Positions 1 through 6,050 of a stretch of 10,390 nucleotides of DNA are shown in pieces. The position numbers and the translations under genes were made by a program. This DNA is from Kordiimonadaceae bacterium (GTDB lineage: Bacteria; Pseudomonadota; Alphaproteobacteria; Sphingomonadales; Kordiimonadaceae). The first letter of the stretch is position 1. Each line of letters opens with the position of its first letter. The notes beneath the pieces were generated by a model. It did no database searches, had not been told where the DNA came from, and saw nothing but the letters and a program-made list of their open reading frames with translations. The DNA lies in NCBI GenBank assembly GCA_016763495.1, contig JAESTR010000020.1, positions 1 through 10,390 on the forward strand, written 5' to 3'.

Positions 1-70
1 TGGTTGTCCCCATAAACCAGATAATAAAAGCGAAACCGTGGCTTTGTTACAAACCATGTGGGCAGAAAAA

Positions 71-847
71 ATGGATAAGGCTAAAGTGAAACGAATAGCT
101 GTCTCTACGGTCGCAGTCGCCTCAATCCTTCTGGGAGCTACTGCACTTAACGCGCAAGATGCTCGCCTGAAGTCGATTGTTGACGAGGTGGATCACGCAA
201 ATCAAGTTGCGCAAGCTTCTCAGAAAACGATTGATGGCGTTGCTGATGCAACGACAAAAATCTTCGGTGAATTTAAAGGTGTTTTAAAAACAAACGCCGG
301 CCTTCGGGCCTATAACGCGCAACAAAAGCGGGTTATCACCAAGCAAGATGAAGAAATCGTGAAAATCAAAAAGTCTATCGGTCAGATTGACGAAATCAAA
401 CGGCAAATAACGCCTTTGATGCTCGACATGATCGTGAATCTTCGCGAATTCATCAGCAAAGATATTCCATTCCTCATGGACGAGCGTCAAGCACGACTTG
501 AAAGCCTTGATGCTGTCATGGAAGACCCTAACGTCAGTGACCCTGAGCGTTTCCGTATCGTGCTTGAAGCCTATAAAGCTGAAGTGCAGTACGGTAGTAA
601 GATCAACGCTTACGAAGATAGCCTTGATGATGGTCGTTCAGTAAACTTCGTGCGTATCGGTCGTATCGGTTTCTACTATCAGACTAAAGATACGACAGAA
701 ACAGCCGTTTGGGATACTTCTATTAATGCATGGAAGCAGCTTGATGCCGAGTTCACATCTTCTATCAAACAACTGATCAAAATGGCTCAGCGCCGTACGC
801 AAAACGATATTGTTACATTGCCTATTGCGGCACCGGTGGGGAAATAA
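71..847 (+). CDS. DUF3450 family secreted coiled-coil protein of a TonB2-type operon
   Basis: Predicted 258-residue exported protein. Residues 1-28 form a Sec signal peptide: a basic start (MDKAKVKR), a hydrophobic core and an ALNA cleavage site before Gln29. Residues about 35-115 are polar, heptad-like helix typical of a coiled coil. The second half carries features I recognise from DUF3450: DERQARLESL at 137-146, then FR.VLEAYKAEVQYG at 161-175, then a VRIGRIGFYYQT stretch at 194-205. DUF3450 genes commonly sit just before ttpC/exbB in TonB2 clusters, as here; the biochemical role is unknown and a periplasmic scaffold is inference. The start at 71 is chosen because it gives a clean signal peptide; GTG 38 and ATG 56 are in frame, and the frame stays open to the window edge. 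The Shine-Dalgarno is weak. The stop lies 4 nt before the next gene, implying co-transcription. Confidence 0.85.
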   Translation: MDKAKVKRIAVSTVAVASILLGATALNAQDARLKSIVDEVDHANQVAQASQKTIDGVADATTKIFGEFKGVLKTNAGLRAYNAQQKRVITKQDEEIVKIKKSIGQIDEIKRQITPLMLDMIVNLREFISKDIPFLMDERQARLESLDAVMEDPNVSDPERFRIVLEAYKAEVQYGSKINAYEDSLDDGRSVNFVRIGRIGFYYQTKDTTETAVWDTSINAWKQLDAEFTSSIKQLIKMAQRRTQNDIVTLPIAAPVGK

Positions 848-851
848 GCAC

Positions 852-2213
852 ATGAAAAAAATTATTACTTTTGCTGCGCTTCTCGCTGTTAGCCTAACAG
901 TTGGCGCGCAAGCTCAGGTCGCCGATTTTGGCAGCCTGCTTGACAAAGTTCGCAATGGTCGCGTTACAGAAACAGCTGCCCATAAACAGCGTGAAGCTGA
1001 ATTTGTTCAGCGTAAAGATGCCCAAAGGCAGCTTTTGTCTACTGAACGCAAAACACAAGCAACACTGGAGCGTGAAAGTGCACGCTTAGAGAAGAAACGC
1101 CGGGACAACGAAGCTGAAATTACTCGTCAGCTTGAAGTTCAGCGTGAGCGTCTTGGGCAGTTGAGCGAATTGTTTGGTGTTCTTCAGCAAGCTGCTGGTG
1201 ACGCACGCGCAACTATCGGGTCTTCACACGTATCTATCGACAATCCTGGTCGTATGGCTGAGATCGATATACTAGTAAGCAAAGCTGCAAACTCATCAGA
1301 ACTACCTACTCTTGATGAAATTCGCGCTTGGCCTGCACAGATGATCCTTGAGATGATCGGCTCTGGCGAAATTGTTAAATTCAACCATGAAGTACGGACT
1401 GTAAAAGGTAATACAGAGCGTGTTGACCTTGTTCGCCTTGGCGATTACGGCATTGTTGGTAATGGTCAATATTACCAGCTTAAAGCTGACGGCTCTGTTG
1501 AAGAGCTTCAACGCCAGCCTTCACGTTTTGTCGGTACGGTAGACCCATTTGTTTCCGCTACCAGCGGCATCATAGCATTGGGTATTGACCCTACTCGCGG
1601 CGTGTTGCTCAGCATGGAAGTTGACAAACCTACGATTGAAGAGCGTCTTGAACAGGGCGGTTTCATTGGATACCTTACTCTCTCTATCGGTGCAGTAGGC
1701 GTTTTCCTTGCACTAGTCCAATGGGCTTATCTCGTGTCAGTTAACGGTAAAGTTCGTAAGCAGATCCGGTCTGAAACAGCAAACACAAACAACCCTCTCG
1801 GTCGTGTGCTTGCAGTTTATGAAAACAACCGTTCAGTAGATGTTGAAACTCTTGAGCTGAAACTTGATGAAGCAATTCTGAAAGAAACACCTGCTCTAGA
1901 GCGTTTCCTAACACTTGTTAAACTGGTTTCCGCTGTTGCACCTCTGTTTGGTCTGCTCGGTACAGTGACTGGTATGATTGAGACATTCCAGGCTATTACT
2001 CTGTTTGGTACTGGTGACCCAACAATGATGGCTGGTGGTATCTCTGCTGCCTTGATGACAACTGTTGAAGGCCTAGCCGTTGCAATTCCTACTCTGATGT
2101 TGCACAGCATCGTATCTGGTTCCTCTAAGAACGTAATTCATGTTCTTGAAGAGCAATCTGCAGGTATCATTGCTGTTCACGCTGAGAAAGCGCATGCGAA
2201 TGCTAGCGCTTAG
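852..2213 (+). CDS. ttpC: TtpC-like MotA/TolQ/ExbB proton channel protein with periplasmic domain
   Basis: 453-residue inner-membrane protein resembling TtpC, the extra ExbB-type protein of Vibrio TonB2 systems. A signal peptide (1-21, cleaved at AQA before Gln22) puts the N-terminus in the periplasm. Residues about 37-115 are a highly charged coiled coil (Arg/Glu/Gln-rich), followed by a mixed periplasmic domain to about 265. The C-terminal part is a canonical ExbB/TolQ/MotA unit: TM1 about 270-297, a cytoplasmic loop, TM2 about 354-376 with APLFGLLGTVTGMI, and TM3 about 394-422 with ALMTTVEGLAVAIP. In this family TM2 and TM3 line the proton-conducting ExbD-binding pore. It is roughly twice the length of a standard ExbB. 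A GGGGA-type ribosome site lies about 9 nt before ATG 852, inside the end of the DUF3450 gene. A longer frame from 810 exists but would bury the signal peptide. Its 3' end overlaps the next exbB. Confidence 0.9.
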   Translation: MKKIITFAALLAVSLTVGAQAQVADFGSLLDKVRNGRVTETAAHKQREAEFVQRKDAQRQLLSTERKTQATLERESARLEKKRRDNEAEITRQLEVQRERLGQLSELFGVLQQAAGDARATIGSSHVSIDNPGRMAEIDILVSKAANSSELPTLDEIRAWPAQMILEMIGSGEIVKFNHEVRTVKGNTERVDLVRLGDYGIVGNGQYYQLKADGSVEELQRQPSRFVGTVDPFVSATSGIIALGIDPTRGVLLSMEVDKPTIEERLEQGGFIGYLTLSIGAVGVFLALVQWAYLVSVNGKVRKQIRSETANTNNPLGRVLAVYENNRSVDVETLELKLDEAILKETPALERFLTLVKLVSAVAPLFGLLGTVTGMIETFQAITLFGTGDPTMMAGGISAALMTTVEGLAVAIPTLMLHSIVSGSSKNVIHVLEEQSAGIIAVHAEKAHANASA

Positions 2214-2727
2214 TCAGTCAATAGACGCGATCCGCGCGTTCATCGAACGGGGCGGCGACGTCCTGCTCTTGGTCCTCGCAGTCACATTCATAATGTGGGT
2301 GCTGATCGTTGAACGCCTTTGGTTTTTATCTTTGGAATATAAGAAGCAAAAAAACCGTGTGGTCGATGCCTGGGAAGCCCGTAGCGAGCGGAAATCATGG
2401 TATGCGCATAAAATACGCACCGCCATGATTTCAGAAGTGAACCATAACCTTTTCCAAGGTGTGGATTTCATTAAAACGCTTGTAGCCCTCTGCCCTCTTG
2501 TAGGGTTGCTGGGTACGGTAACAGGCATGATTGAAGTGTTTGATGTGATGGGTTCCCAAGGAGCTTCGAACGCTAGGGCTATGGCCGCTGGTGTATCGAA
2601 AGCAACAATCCCGACTATGGCGGGTATGGTTGCTGCACTCTCTGGCGTATTCCTAAGCACCTACATTGAGCGTCGCGCAAAGACAGAGACGGAACGGCTT
2701 GAAGACAGCCTAACCACTGATCACTAG
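2200..2727 (+). CDS. exbB: Short ExbB-family proton channel protein (ExbB2)
   Basis: 175-residue MotA/TolQ/ExbB protein and likely channel partner of ExbD. TM1 spans about 19-42 and ends in the VERLWFL signature seen in TonB2-system ExbB2 proteins. TM2 is about 91-117 with CPLVGLLGTVTGMIEVF, and TM3 about 132-155 (GVSKATIPTMAGMVAALSG). The small polar Ser/Thr residues in TM3 are where the family places its pore. It lacks the large periplasmic domain of the upstream TtpC-like protein, so the operon encodes one long and one short ExbB. ATG 2200 is preferred because GAGAAAG at 2184-2190 lies 9 nt upstream; ATG 2194 is in frame but too close to that site, and upstream alternative starts add non-family sequence. 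The gene overlaps ttpC by 14 nt, suggesting translational coupling. Confidence 0.9.
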   Translation: MLALSQSIDAIRAFIERGGDVLLLVLAVTFIMWVLIVERLWFLSLEYKKQKNRVVDAWEARSERKSWYAHKIRTAMISEVNHNLFQGVDFIKTLVALCPLVGLLGTVTGMIEVFDVMGSQGASNARAMAAGVSKATIPTMAGMVAALSGVFLSTYIERRAKTETERLEDSLTTDH

Positions 2728-2747
2728 ACCCGATTTGGAGACCACTA

Positions 2748-3167
2748 ATGCGTAAGTTCTCAAAGGGAGCGCAAGAAGCGGAAGTAAACATGACCCCGAT
2801 GCTCGACATCGTGTTCATCATGTTGATCTTCTTCATCGTAACTGCCTCTTTTGTTAAAGAATCCGGCATAGAGATCAATAAGCCGGAGGATAACAATACC
2901 CAAAATGATCCTCCGCCACCGGACGACGAAAAGCGTGCAATTGCTTTTGTTATTGATGGAAACAACCGTATCACTCACGATTTTCTTCGTATTGATATCT
3001 CATCGGTTTCTTCCATCATTAAAAGAGAAAGTGTTGAACGCCCTGAAGCGTCGGTAGTGATTCAGGCCGCAGAGGGAGCCCATCTGGGCGTGGCAATCCG
3101 CATCTATGATGCTGCTAAAGCCACTGGAGTTGCCGATCATAAGATCGTCATGACCCCGAAGAAATAA
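2748..3167 (+). CDS. exbD: ExbD/TolR biopolymer transport protein, first copy
   Basis: 139-residue ExbD/TolR protein: a short cytoplasmic N-terminus, one TM helix at about 20-36, and a periplasmic domain. The motif NMTPMLDIVFIMLIFF contains Asp20, aligned with the protonatable TM aspartate of ExbD (Asp25 in E. coli), so this copy should be active in proton coupling. After the helix comes a polar, proline-rich linker (residues about 43-60, with PPPPDDE) and then the small ExbD alpha/beta fold, ending AKATGVADHKIVMTPKK. GGAG at 2737-2740 is 7 nt before the ATG, and the gap from exbB2 is 20 nt. It is the more divergent of the two ExbD copies in its periplasmic half, which suggests a distinct partner or role; that is inference. 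Confidence 0.9.
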   Translation: MRKFSKGAQEAEVNMTPMLDIVFIMLIFFIVTASFVKESGIEINKPEDNNTQNDPPPPDDEKRAIAFVIDGNNRITHDFLRIDISSVSSIIKRESVERPEASVVIQAAEGAHLGVAIRIYDAAKATGVADHKIVMTPKK

Positions 3168-3172
3168 TCGCT

Positions 3173-3190
3173 GGCGGGGGAGACCCCGCC
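3173..3190 (+). other. GNRA-loop hairpin between the two exbD genes
   Basis: A perfect 7-bp G/C stem (GGCGGGG with CCCCGCC) closes a GAGA tetraloop, which fits the stable GNRA class. It starts 5 nt after the first exbD stop. No T tract follows, so it is not a standard rho-independent terminator. An additional small stem (GGCG/CGCC, 3196-3206) lies just downstream. The 71-nt spacer is the longest internal gap of the operon. An mRNA-stability or processing role that sets the relative amounts of upstream and downstream proteins is plausible but inferred. Confidence 0.55.
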
Positions 3191-3238
3191 GTACAGGCGA
3201 AGCGCCCAAACTGTTATTGGGGCGAAGTGGAGAAAACC

Positions 3239-3637
3239 ATGCGTAACCACGCACAAGAAGATGAAGAAATAGAAATAAATATGACTCCCATGCTGGATGT
3301 TGTGTTTATTATGCTTATCTTTTTCATTGTTACGGCGGTCTTTGTAAAAGAGGCCGGTGTCACAGTAATTAAGCCTGAAGCAGAAACTGCCGAACCACAA
3401 AAACAAGTTAGTGTTCTGATTGCGGTCACCGCTGATGACGAAATCTATATCAACCAAAACAAAATCAAACTGGAAGGTTTGCGCACCATGGTTGAAAAGC
3501 TGCTTGCTGAAAACCCTAAAGGCTCAATGGCCATTCAAGGGGACGAAGAATCAGACGCGGTTTTGGTAATGAAAGTATTTGACGTTATCCGCAAGGCTGG
3601 CGTTGAGAAAATCGCTATCGCAACGGAGGTGAAATGA
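3239..3637 (+). CDS. exbD: ExbD/TolR biopolymer transport protein, second copy
   Basis: 132-residue ExbD paralogue of the gene just upstream. The transmembrane segment is almost identical (NMTPMLDVVFIMLIFF, Asp20 retained), whereas the periplasmic domain has diverged and lacks the PPPP linker; it has KPEAETAEPQKQVSVLIAVTADDEIYINQ. The C-terminal VFDVIRKAGVEKIAIATE matches the usual ExbD ending. ATG 3239 is chosen because GGAG at 3229-3232 lies 6 nt upstream; an in-frame GTG at 3227 would add four residues and overlaps that site. The stop overlaps the following tonB start in an ATGA junction, so the ExbD and TonB made in fixed ratio are probably this pair. Its codons differ from the first copy even where the protein is identical, pointing to an old duplication. 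Confidence 0.9.
   Translation: MRNHAQEDEEIEINMTPMLDVVFIMLIFFIVTAVFVKEAGVTVIKPEAETAEPQKQVSVLIAVTADDEIYINQNKIKLEGLRTMVEKLLAENPKGSMAIQGDEESDAVLVMKVFDVIRKAGVEKIAIATEVK
3625..3630 (+). promoter_or_regulatory. Strong Shine-Dalgarno site for tonB
   Basis: GGAGGT is a near-perfect ribosome-binding site inside the last codons of the second exbD. It lies 3 nt before ATG 3634 and 6 nt before ATG 3637. Spacing favours initiation at the second ATG, which would shorten TonB by a single Met. It is the strongest ribosome site in the operon. Confidence 0.7.
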
Positions 3638-4257
3638 TGATTGCACGTTTAGGCGCATCGCTCACAACTGGTGCAGCTGTTACCTTTGGGTTGTTCTTGT
3701 TAATGAACTTTCTAATCGCAGGGGACGGCGAAGTTAATTTGGATAACGTTGAAAAGCGCCGCATGATTGATATCGTACAAGATATTGAAGACCAGCCACC
3801 ACAACGGCTGGAGCGTGTTGTAGAAAAGCCACCGGAAGTGGAAGCCCCGCCTCCTGAAATTGAAACACCTCAAGTGCAAACTGCTGGTCCTGACAAATTA
3901 AACTTGTCTATTGGCCGTGCAAACACTGGGGCTGGTGTGAACCTTGGCTCTATCGATTTGGGCCCAAGTTCTGACGGTGACTATCTACCGCTTGTTCGTG
4001 TACAGCCACAATATCCTCGTCGTGCAAACGAGCGCGGTATTGAAGGATATGTTATAGTGGAGCTAACGGTTGCAGCTGATGGTACAGTACCGCCAGAAAG
4101 CGTCATCGTGATTGAAGCTGATCCTAAGGGCTATTTTGAACGGGCCGCAACGAAAGCAGCGGTTAAGTTTAAATATAAGCCAAAGGTTGTGAACGGCAAA
4201 GGCCAGGCGGTTACGGGTGTGCGCTATAAGTTCTCATTCAATCTAGCTGGTAAGTAG
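3634..4257 (+). CDS. tonB: Short TonB energy transducer (TonB2 type)
   Basis: 207-residue TonB-family protein that should carry energy from ExbB/ExbD to TonB-dependent outer-membrane receptors. It has one N-terminal TM anchor (about 8-28), a charged stretch (KRRMIDIVQDIE), a short Pro/Glu-rich linker (about 54-80, PPEVEAPPPEIETP), a Gly/Ser spacer, and a C-terminal TonB fold (about 116-207). That fold has the diagnostic RVQPQYPRRANERGIEGYV segment at 122-140 and ends ...VRYKFSFNL. The linker is much shorter than in E. coli TonB, a known trait of TonB2-type proteins. The anchor has no histidine, so the Ser/His pair used by E. coli TonB is absent. It overlaps the exbD stop by 4 nt (or 1 nt if ATG 3637 is used). 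A second TonB at 6051 is a close paralogue. Confidence 0.92.
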   Translation: MMIARLGASLTTGAAVTFGLFLLMNFLIAGDGEVNLDNVEKRRMIDIVQDIEDQPPQRLERVVEKPPEVEAPPPEIETPQVQTAGPDKLNLSIGRANTGAGVNLGSIDLGPSSDGDYLPLVRVQPQYPRRANERGIEGYVIVELTVAADGTVPPESVIVIEADPKGYFERAATKAAVKFKYKPKVVNGKGQAVTGVRYKFSFNLAGK

Positions 4258-4273
4258 GGGGCAGGAGAAAGTC

Positions 4274-5641
4274 ATGAAGTTGATTAAAACACTAAAATCC
4301 TTGCCGCTGACGATAGCTACTGCCGTACTTGTTACAGCGGTACCTTTGCCAGAAGCAACACCGTTTTTCGGAGCAGATGCAGCTTATGCAATGCAATCCG
4401 CAAAACCTAAAAATAAGCAGAAAACCCGCAAGGTTCCTGCAATGAGTCTCAAGTTCCATAAAAAAGTGACCAAAGCTCAAGAAGCAATGGACATTGGCGA
4501 CTTGATAACGGCTAAACAAGTACTTGAAGCTGCATTGCTAAGCAGGAAGATCAATGACTATGAGCGTGCCACGATTTGGCAGTTCAGAGCAATGGTTGCC
4601 TTCGAAGAAGAAGACACAGCAGGCACTATCAACGCATACGAAAAAATACTGACTTTCAAAGACAGTATTCCTGTAGCACTTGAGATGAATATCACTTACG
4701 GCTTGGCCCAATTGTATTTCTCTGACGAGAAATATGACAAAGCTTTGCGGTATGCTCAAAAGTGGGAAGCTGCAATTGACCCGACACTTATTAGTGTAAG
4801 TCATATGGTTTTCATCGCTCAGCTGCATTATACGCGGTCTGACTTTCCAAACGCTGTTAACTATATCTACCGCGCCATCAATACTGCAGAAGGCCTGGAT
4901 ACAGTTGAAGTTAAGGAAAACTGGTATGGCCTAGCCCTTTCGGCCCATTGGGAGCAATCAGAATATAAAAAAGTACGTGATGTTCTGGAAATATTGCTCA
5001 TCAATTGGCCCAAGCCAGTTTATTGGATCCAGTTAGCTGGTGTCTACCAAGAACTTGGTGAGGAACAGACTAGTTTCTCCATTACGGAAGCTGCTTACAA
5101 GCAAGGCTTCCTTGATGATAAAGAAGCGCAACTTGTGCAGATTGCACAAATTCAAATCGCACGTGACGCGCCAATTAAATGCGCGTGGATTCTTGAAAAA
5201 GCTTTCAAAGAAGACCGTGTTGAACAGTCTGGTAAAAACAACCTGACGCTCGGCCAATGCTATATGCAAGCTGGCGAATACGCGAAATCTATTAAGCCGC
5301 TTACCATCGCAGCTAAAGAAGACGCTGACGCTGATCTTTGGTTCCAAATTGGTCAAGTTGAAATGCAGTTGGACAACTTATCAAAAGCGATCATCGCTTT
5401 TGATAAAACGCTCGACTCTCTTGACGATAGCAAAAACAAAAAATCCGCTGACAAGCGTTTTGCTGCAACGATGATGCGTGGTCAGGCTCTGACTGAGTTA
5501 AAACGTTTCAAAGAAGCTAAATCTGCTTTTTCATCAGCTCATAAGATGTCTAAGAAAGCAAAAAAGCGTAAATCTGTACGTCAGTGGCGTGCTTATCTTA
5601 AAGGCGAAGAAGCCCGTGAGAAAATGTTAGCCGGCGGCTAA
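4274..5641 (+). CDS. Secreted TPR-like repeat protein of the TonB2 operon
   Basis: 455-residue exported protein with a long signal peptide (1-39, basic KLIKTLK start, cleavage predicted at AYA before Met40). Then comes a Lys-rich segment (43-53) and about ten helical-hairpin repeats from roughly 66 to 425 that resemble tetratricopeptide repeats, for example AQLYFSDEKYDKALRYAQKW (145-164) and LGQCYMQAGEYAKSIKPL (326-343). The tail is very basic (KKAKKRKSVRQW). A TPR protein follows tonB2 in Vibrio-type TonB2 clusters, and this gene holds that position. Such repeats bind proteins, so it probably organises the periplasmic part of the complex; the partner cannot be read from sequence. GGAG at 4264-4267 is 6 nt before the ATG, the gap from tonB is 16 nt, and a strong terminator follows, making this the last gene of the operon. 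Confidence 0.88.
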   Translation: MKLIKTLKSLPLTIATAVLVTAVPLPEATPFFGADAAYAMQSAKPKNKQKTRKVPAMSLKFHKKVTKAQEAMDIGDLITAKQVLEAALLSRKINDYERATIWQFRAMVAFEEEDTAGTINAYEKILTFKDSIPVALEMNITYGLAQLYFSDEKYDKALRYAQKWEAAIDPTLISVSHMVFIAQLHYTRSDFPNAVNYIYRAINTAEGLDTVEVKENWYGLALSAHWEQSEYKKVRDVLEILLINWPKPVYWIQLAGVYQELGEEQTSFSITEAAYKQGFLDDKEAQLVQIAQIQIARDAPIKCAWILEKAFKEDRVEQSGKNNLTLGQCYMQAGEYAKSIKPLTIAAKEDADADLWFQIGQVEMQLDNLSKAIIAFDKTLDSLDDSKNKKSADKRFAATMMRGQALTELKRFKEAKSAFSSAHKMSKKAKKRKSVRQWRAYLKGEEAREKMLAGG

Positions 5642-5673
5642 GCTAAACGCTTCATAGACATAGCTAAGTATAG

Positions 5674-5702
5674 AAACGGCACCTTAGGGTGCCGTTTTTT
5701 TT
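5674..5702 (+). terminator. Rho-independent terminator of the TonB2 operon
   Basis: A perfect 9-bp inverted repeat, AACGGCACC with GGTGCCGTT, encloses a 4-nt TTAG loop and runs into eight consecutive T residues (5695-5702). It begins about 33 nt after the TPR gene stop. This is a textbook intrinsic terminator and separates the motor operon from the orphan tonB downstream. Confidence 0.93.
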
Positions 5703-5958
5703 GTGCTATCACAGTTTTGTATACCCTCTATAGAAATACTATTGCAGCATAGGTCGATATGAACAGCAAAGACCGCAATACAGTACCTAAACAACGTCCC
5801 CAGTACCAAACAATGACCTCCCTAGAACCTGACATAAACATCCTACACTCTCACTAGGCTTTACCGGCGAGTATTTGTAATTGCCAACGGACATTCACTT
5901 TGCCTCTCTCCACTCTTAAACATCAAAATAAAACTGTGCGATTAGCTGTAGGCCTCTC
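5703..5958. other. Intergenic stretch with no recognisable gene
   Basis: About 255 nt between the operon terminator and the palindrome before the orphan tonB. The only plus-strand frame with a possible ribosome site is 32 codons (ATG 5759) with no recognisable features. I see no tRNA-like fold, no tandem repeat and no convincing promoter pair. It may hold the distal control region of the orphan tonB or a small RNA that cannot be recognised by eye. Confidence 0.5.
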
Positions 5959-5989
5959 TGTGTTATATTATATGTAATAATATAACACA
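5959..5989. promoter_or_regulatory. Perfect 12-bp-arm palindrome upstream of orphan tonB (putative operator)
   Basis: TGTGTTATATTA at 5959-5970 and its exact reverse complement at 5978-5989 flank a 7-nt spacer (TATGTAA). The 31-nt element is centred 77 nt before the tonB start, a typical place for an operator or activator site. It does not match the Fur 19-mer or the alphaproteobacterial SOS box. AT-rich DNA forms palindromes more easily, but 12 perfect pairs is still notable. The regulator is unknown. If transcribed, it would also form an RNA hairpin. Confidence 0.55.
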
Positions 5990-5993
5990 TATA

Positions 5994-6022
5994 TTGTATA
6001 TACCAAATACATACGCTATCGT
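5994..6022 (+). promoter_or_regulatory. Possible promoter of orphan tonB
   Basis: TTGTAT (5994-5999) and TATCGT (6017-6022) are spaced 17 nt apart and each match sigma-70-type hexamers at four of six positions. They sit directly after the palindrome and 28 nt before the start codon. The region is AT-rich, so chance matches are common; this is a weak assignment. Confidence 0.25.
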
Positions 6023-6039
6023 TATGATATTACATATAA
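6022..6039. repeat. Inverted copy of the palindrome core, adjoining the tonB ribosome site
   Basis: TATTACATATAA at 6028-6039 is the exact reverse complement of TTATATGTAATA at 5968-5979 in the upstream palindrome. Over 18 nt (6022-6039 against 5968-5985) the match is 16 of 18. The copy ends 1 nt before the GGAG ribosome site (6041-6044). It could be a second regulator site, or pair in the mRNA with the palindrome core as an alternative to the palindrome's own hairpin. Confidence 0.5.
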
Positions 6040-6050
6040 AGGAGAATGCC

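Noticed and set aside
2214..2660. 148-codon open frame antisense to the short exbB
   Set aside because: It mirrors codon structure of a clearly conserved gene, has no family resemblance and no plausible ribosome site noted; treated as a shadow.
5759..5857. Small open frame of 32 codons starting with ATG and preceded by AGGT
   Set aside because: Composition is unremarkable, there is no membrane or signal segment and no recognised family; frames of this size are expected by chance.
5703..6050. Possible Fur or iron-responsive box controlling the orphan tonB
   Set aside because: No match to a GATAATGATAATCATTATC-like 19-mer was found; iron control is not supported from sequence.
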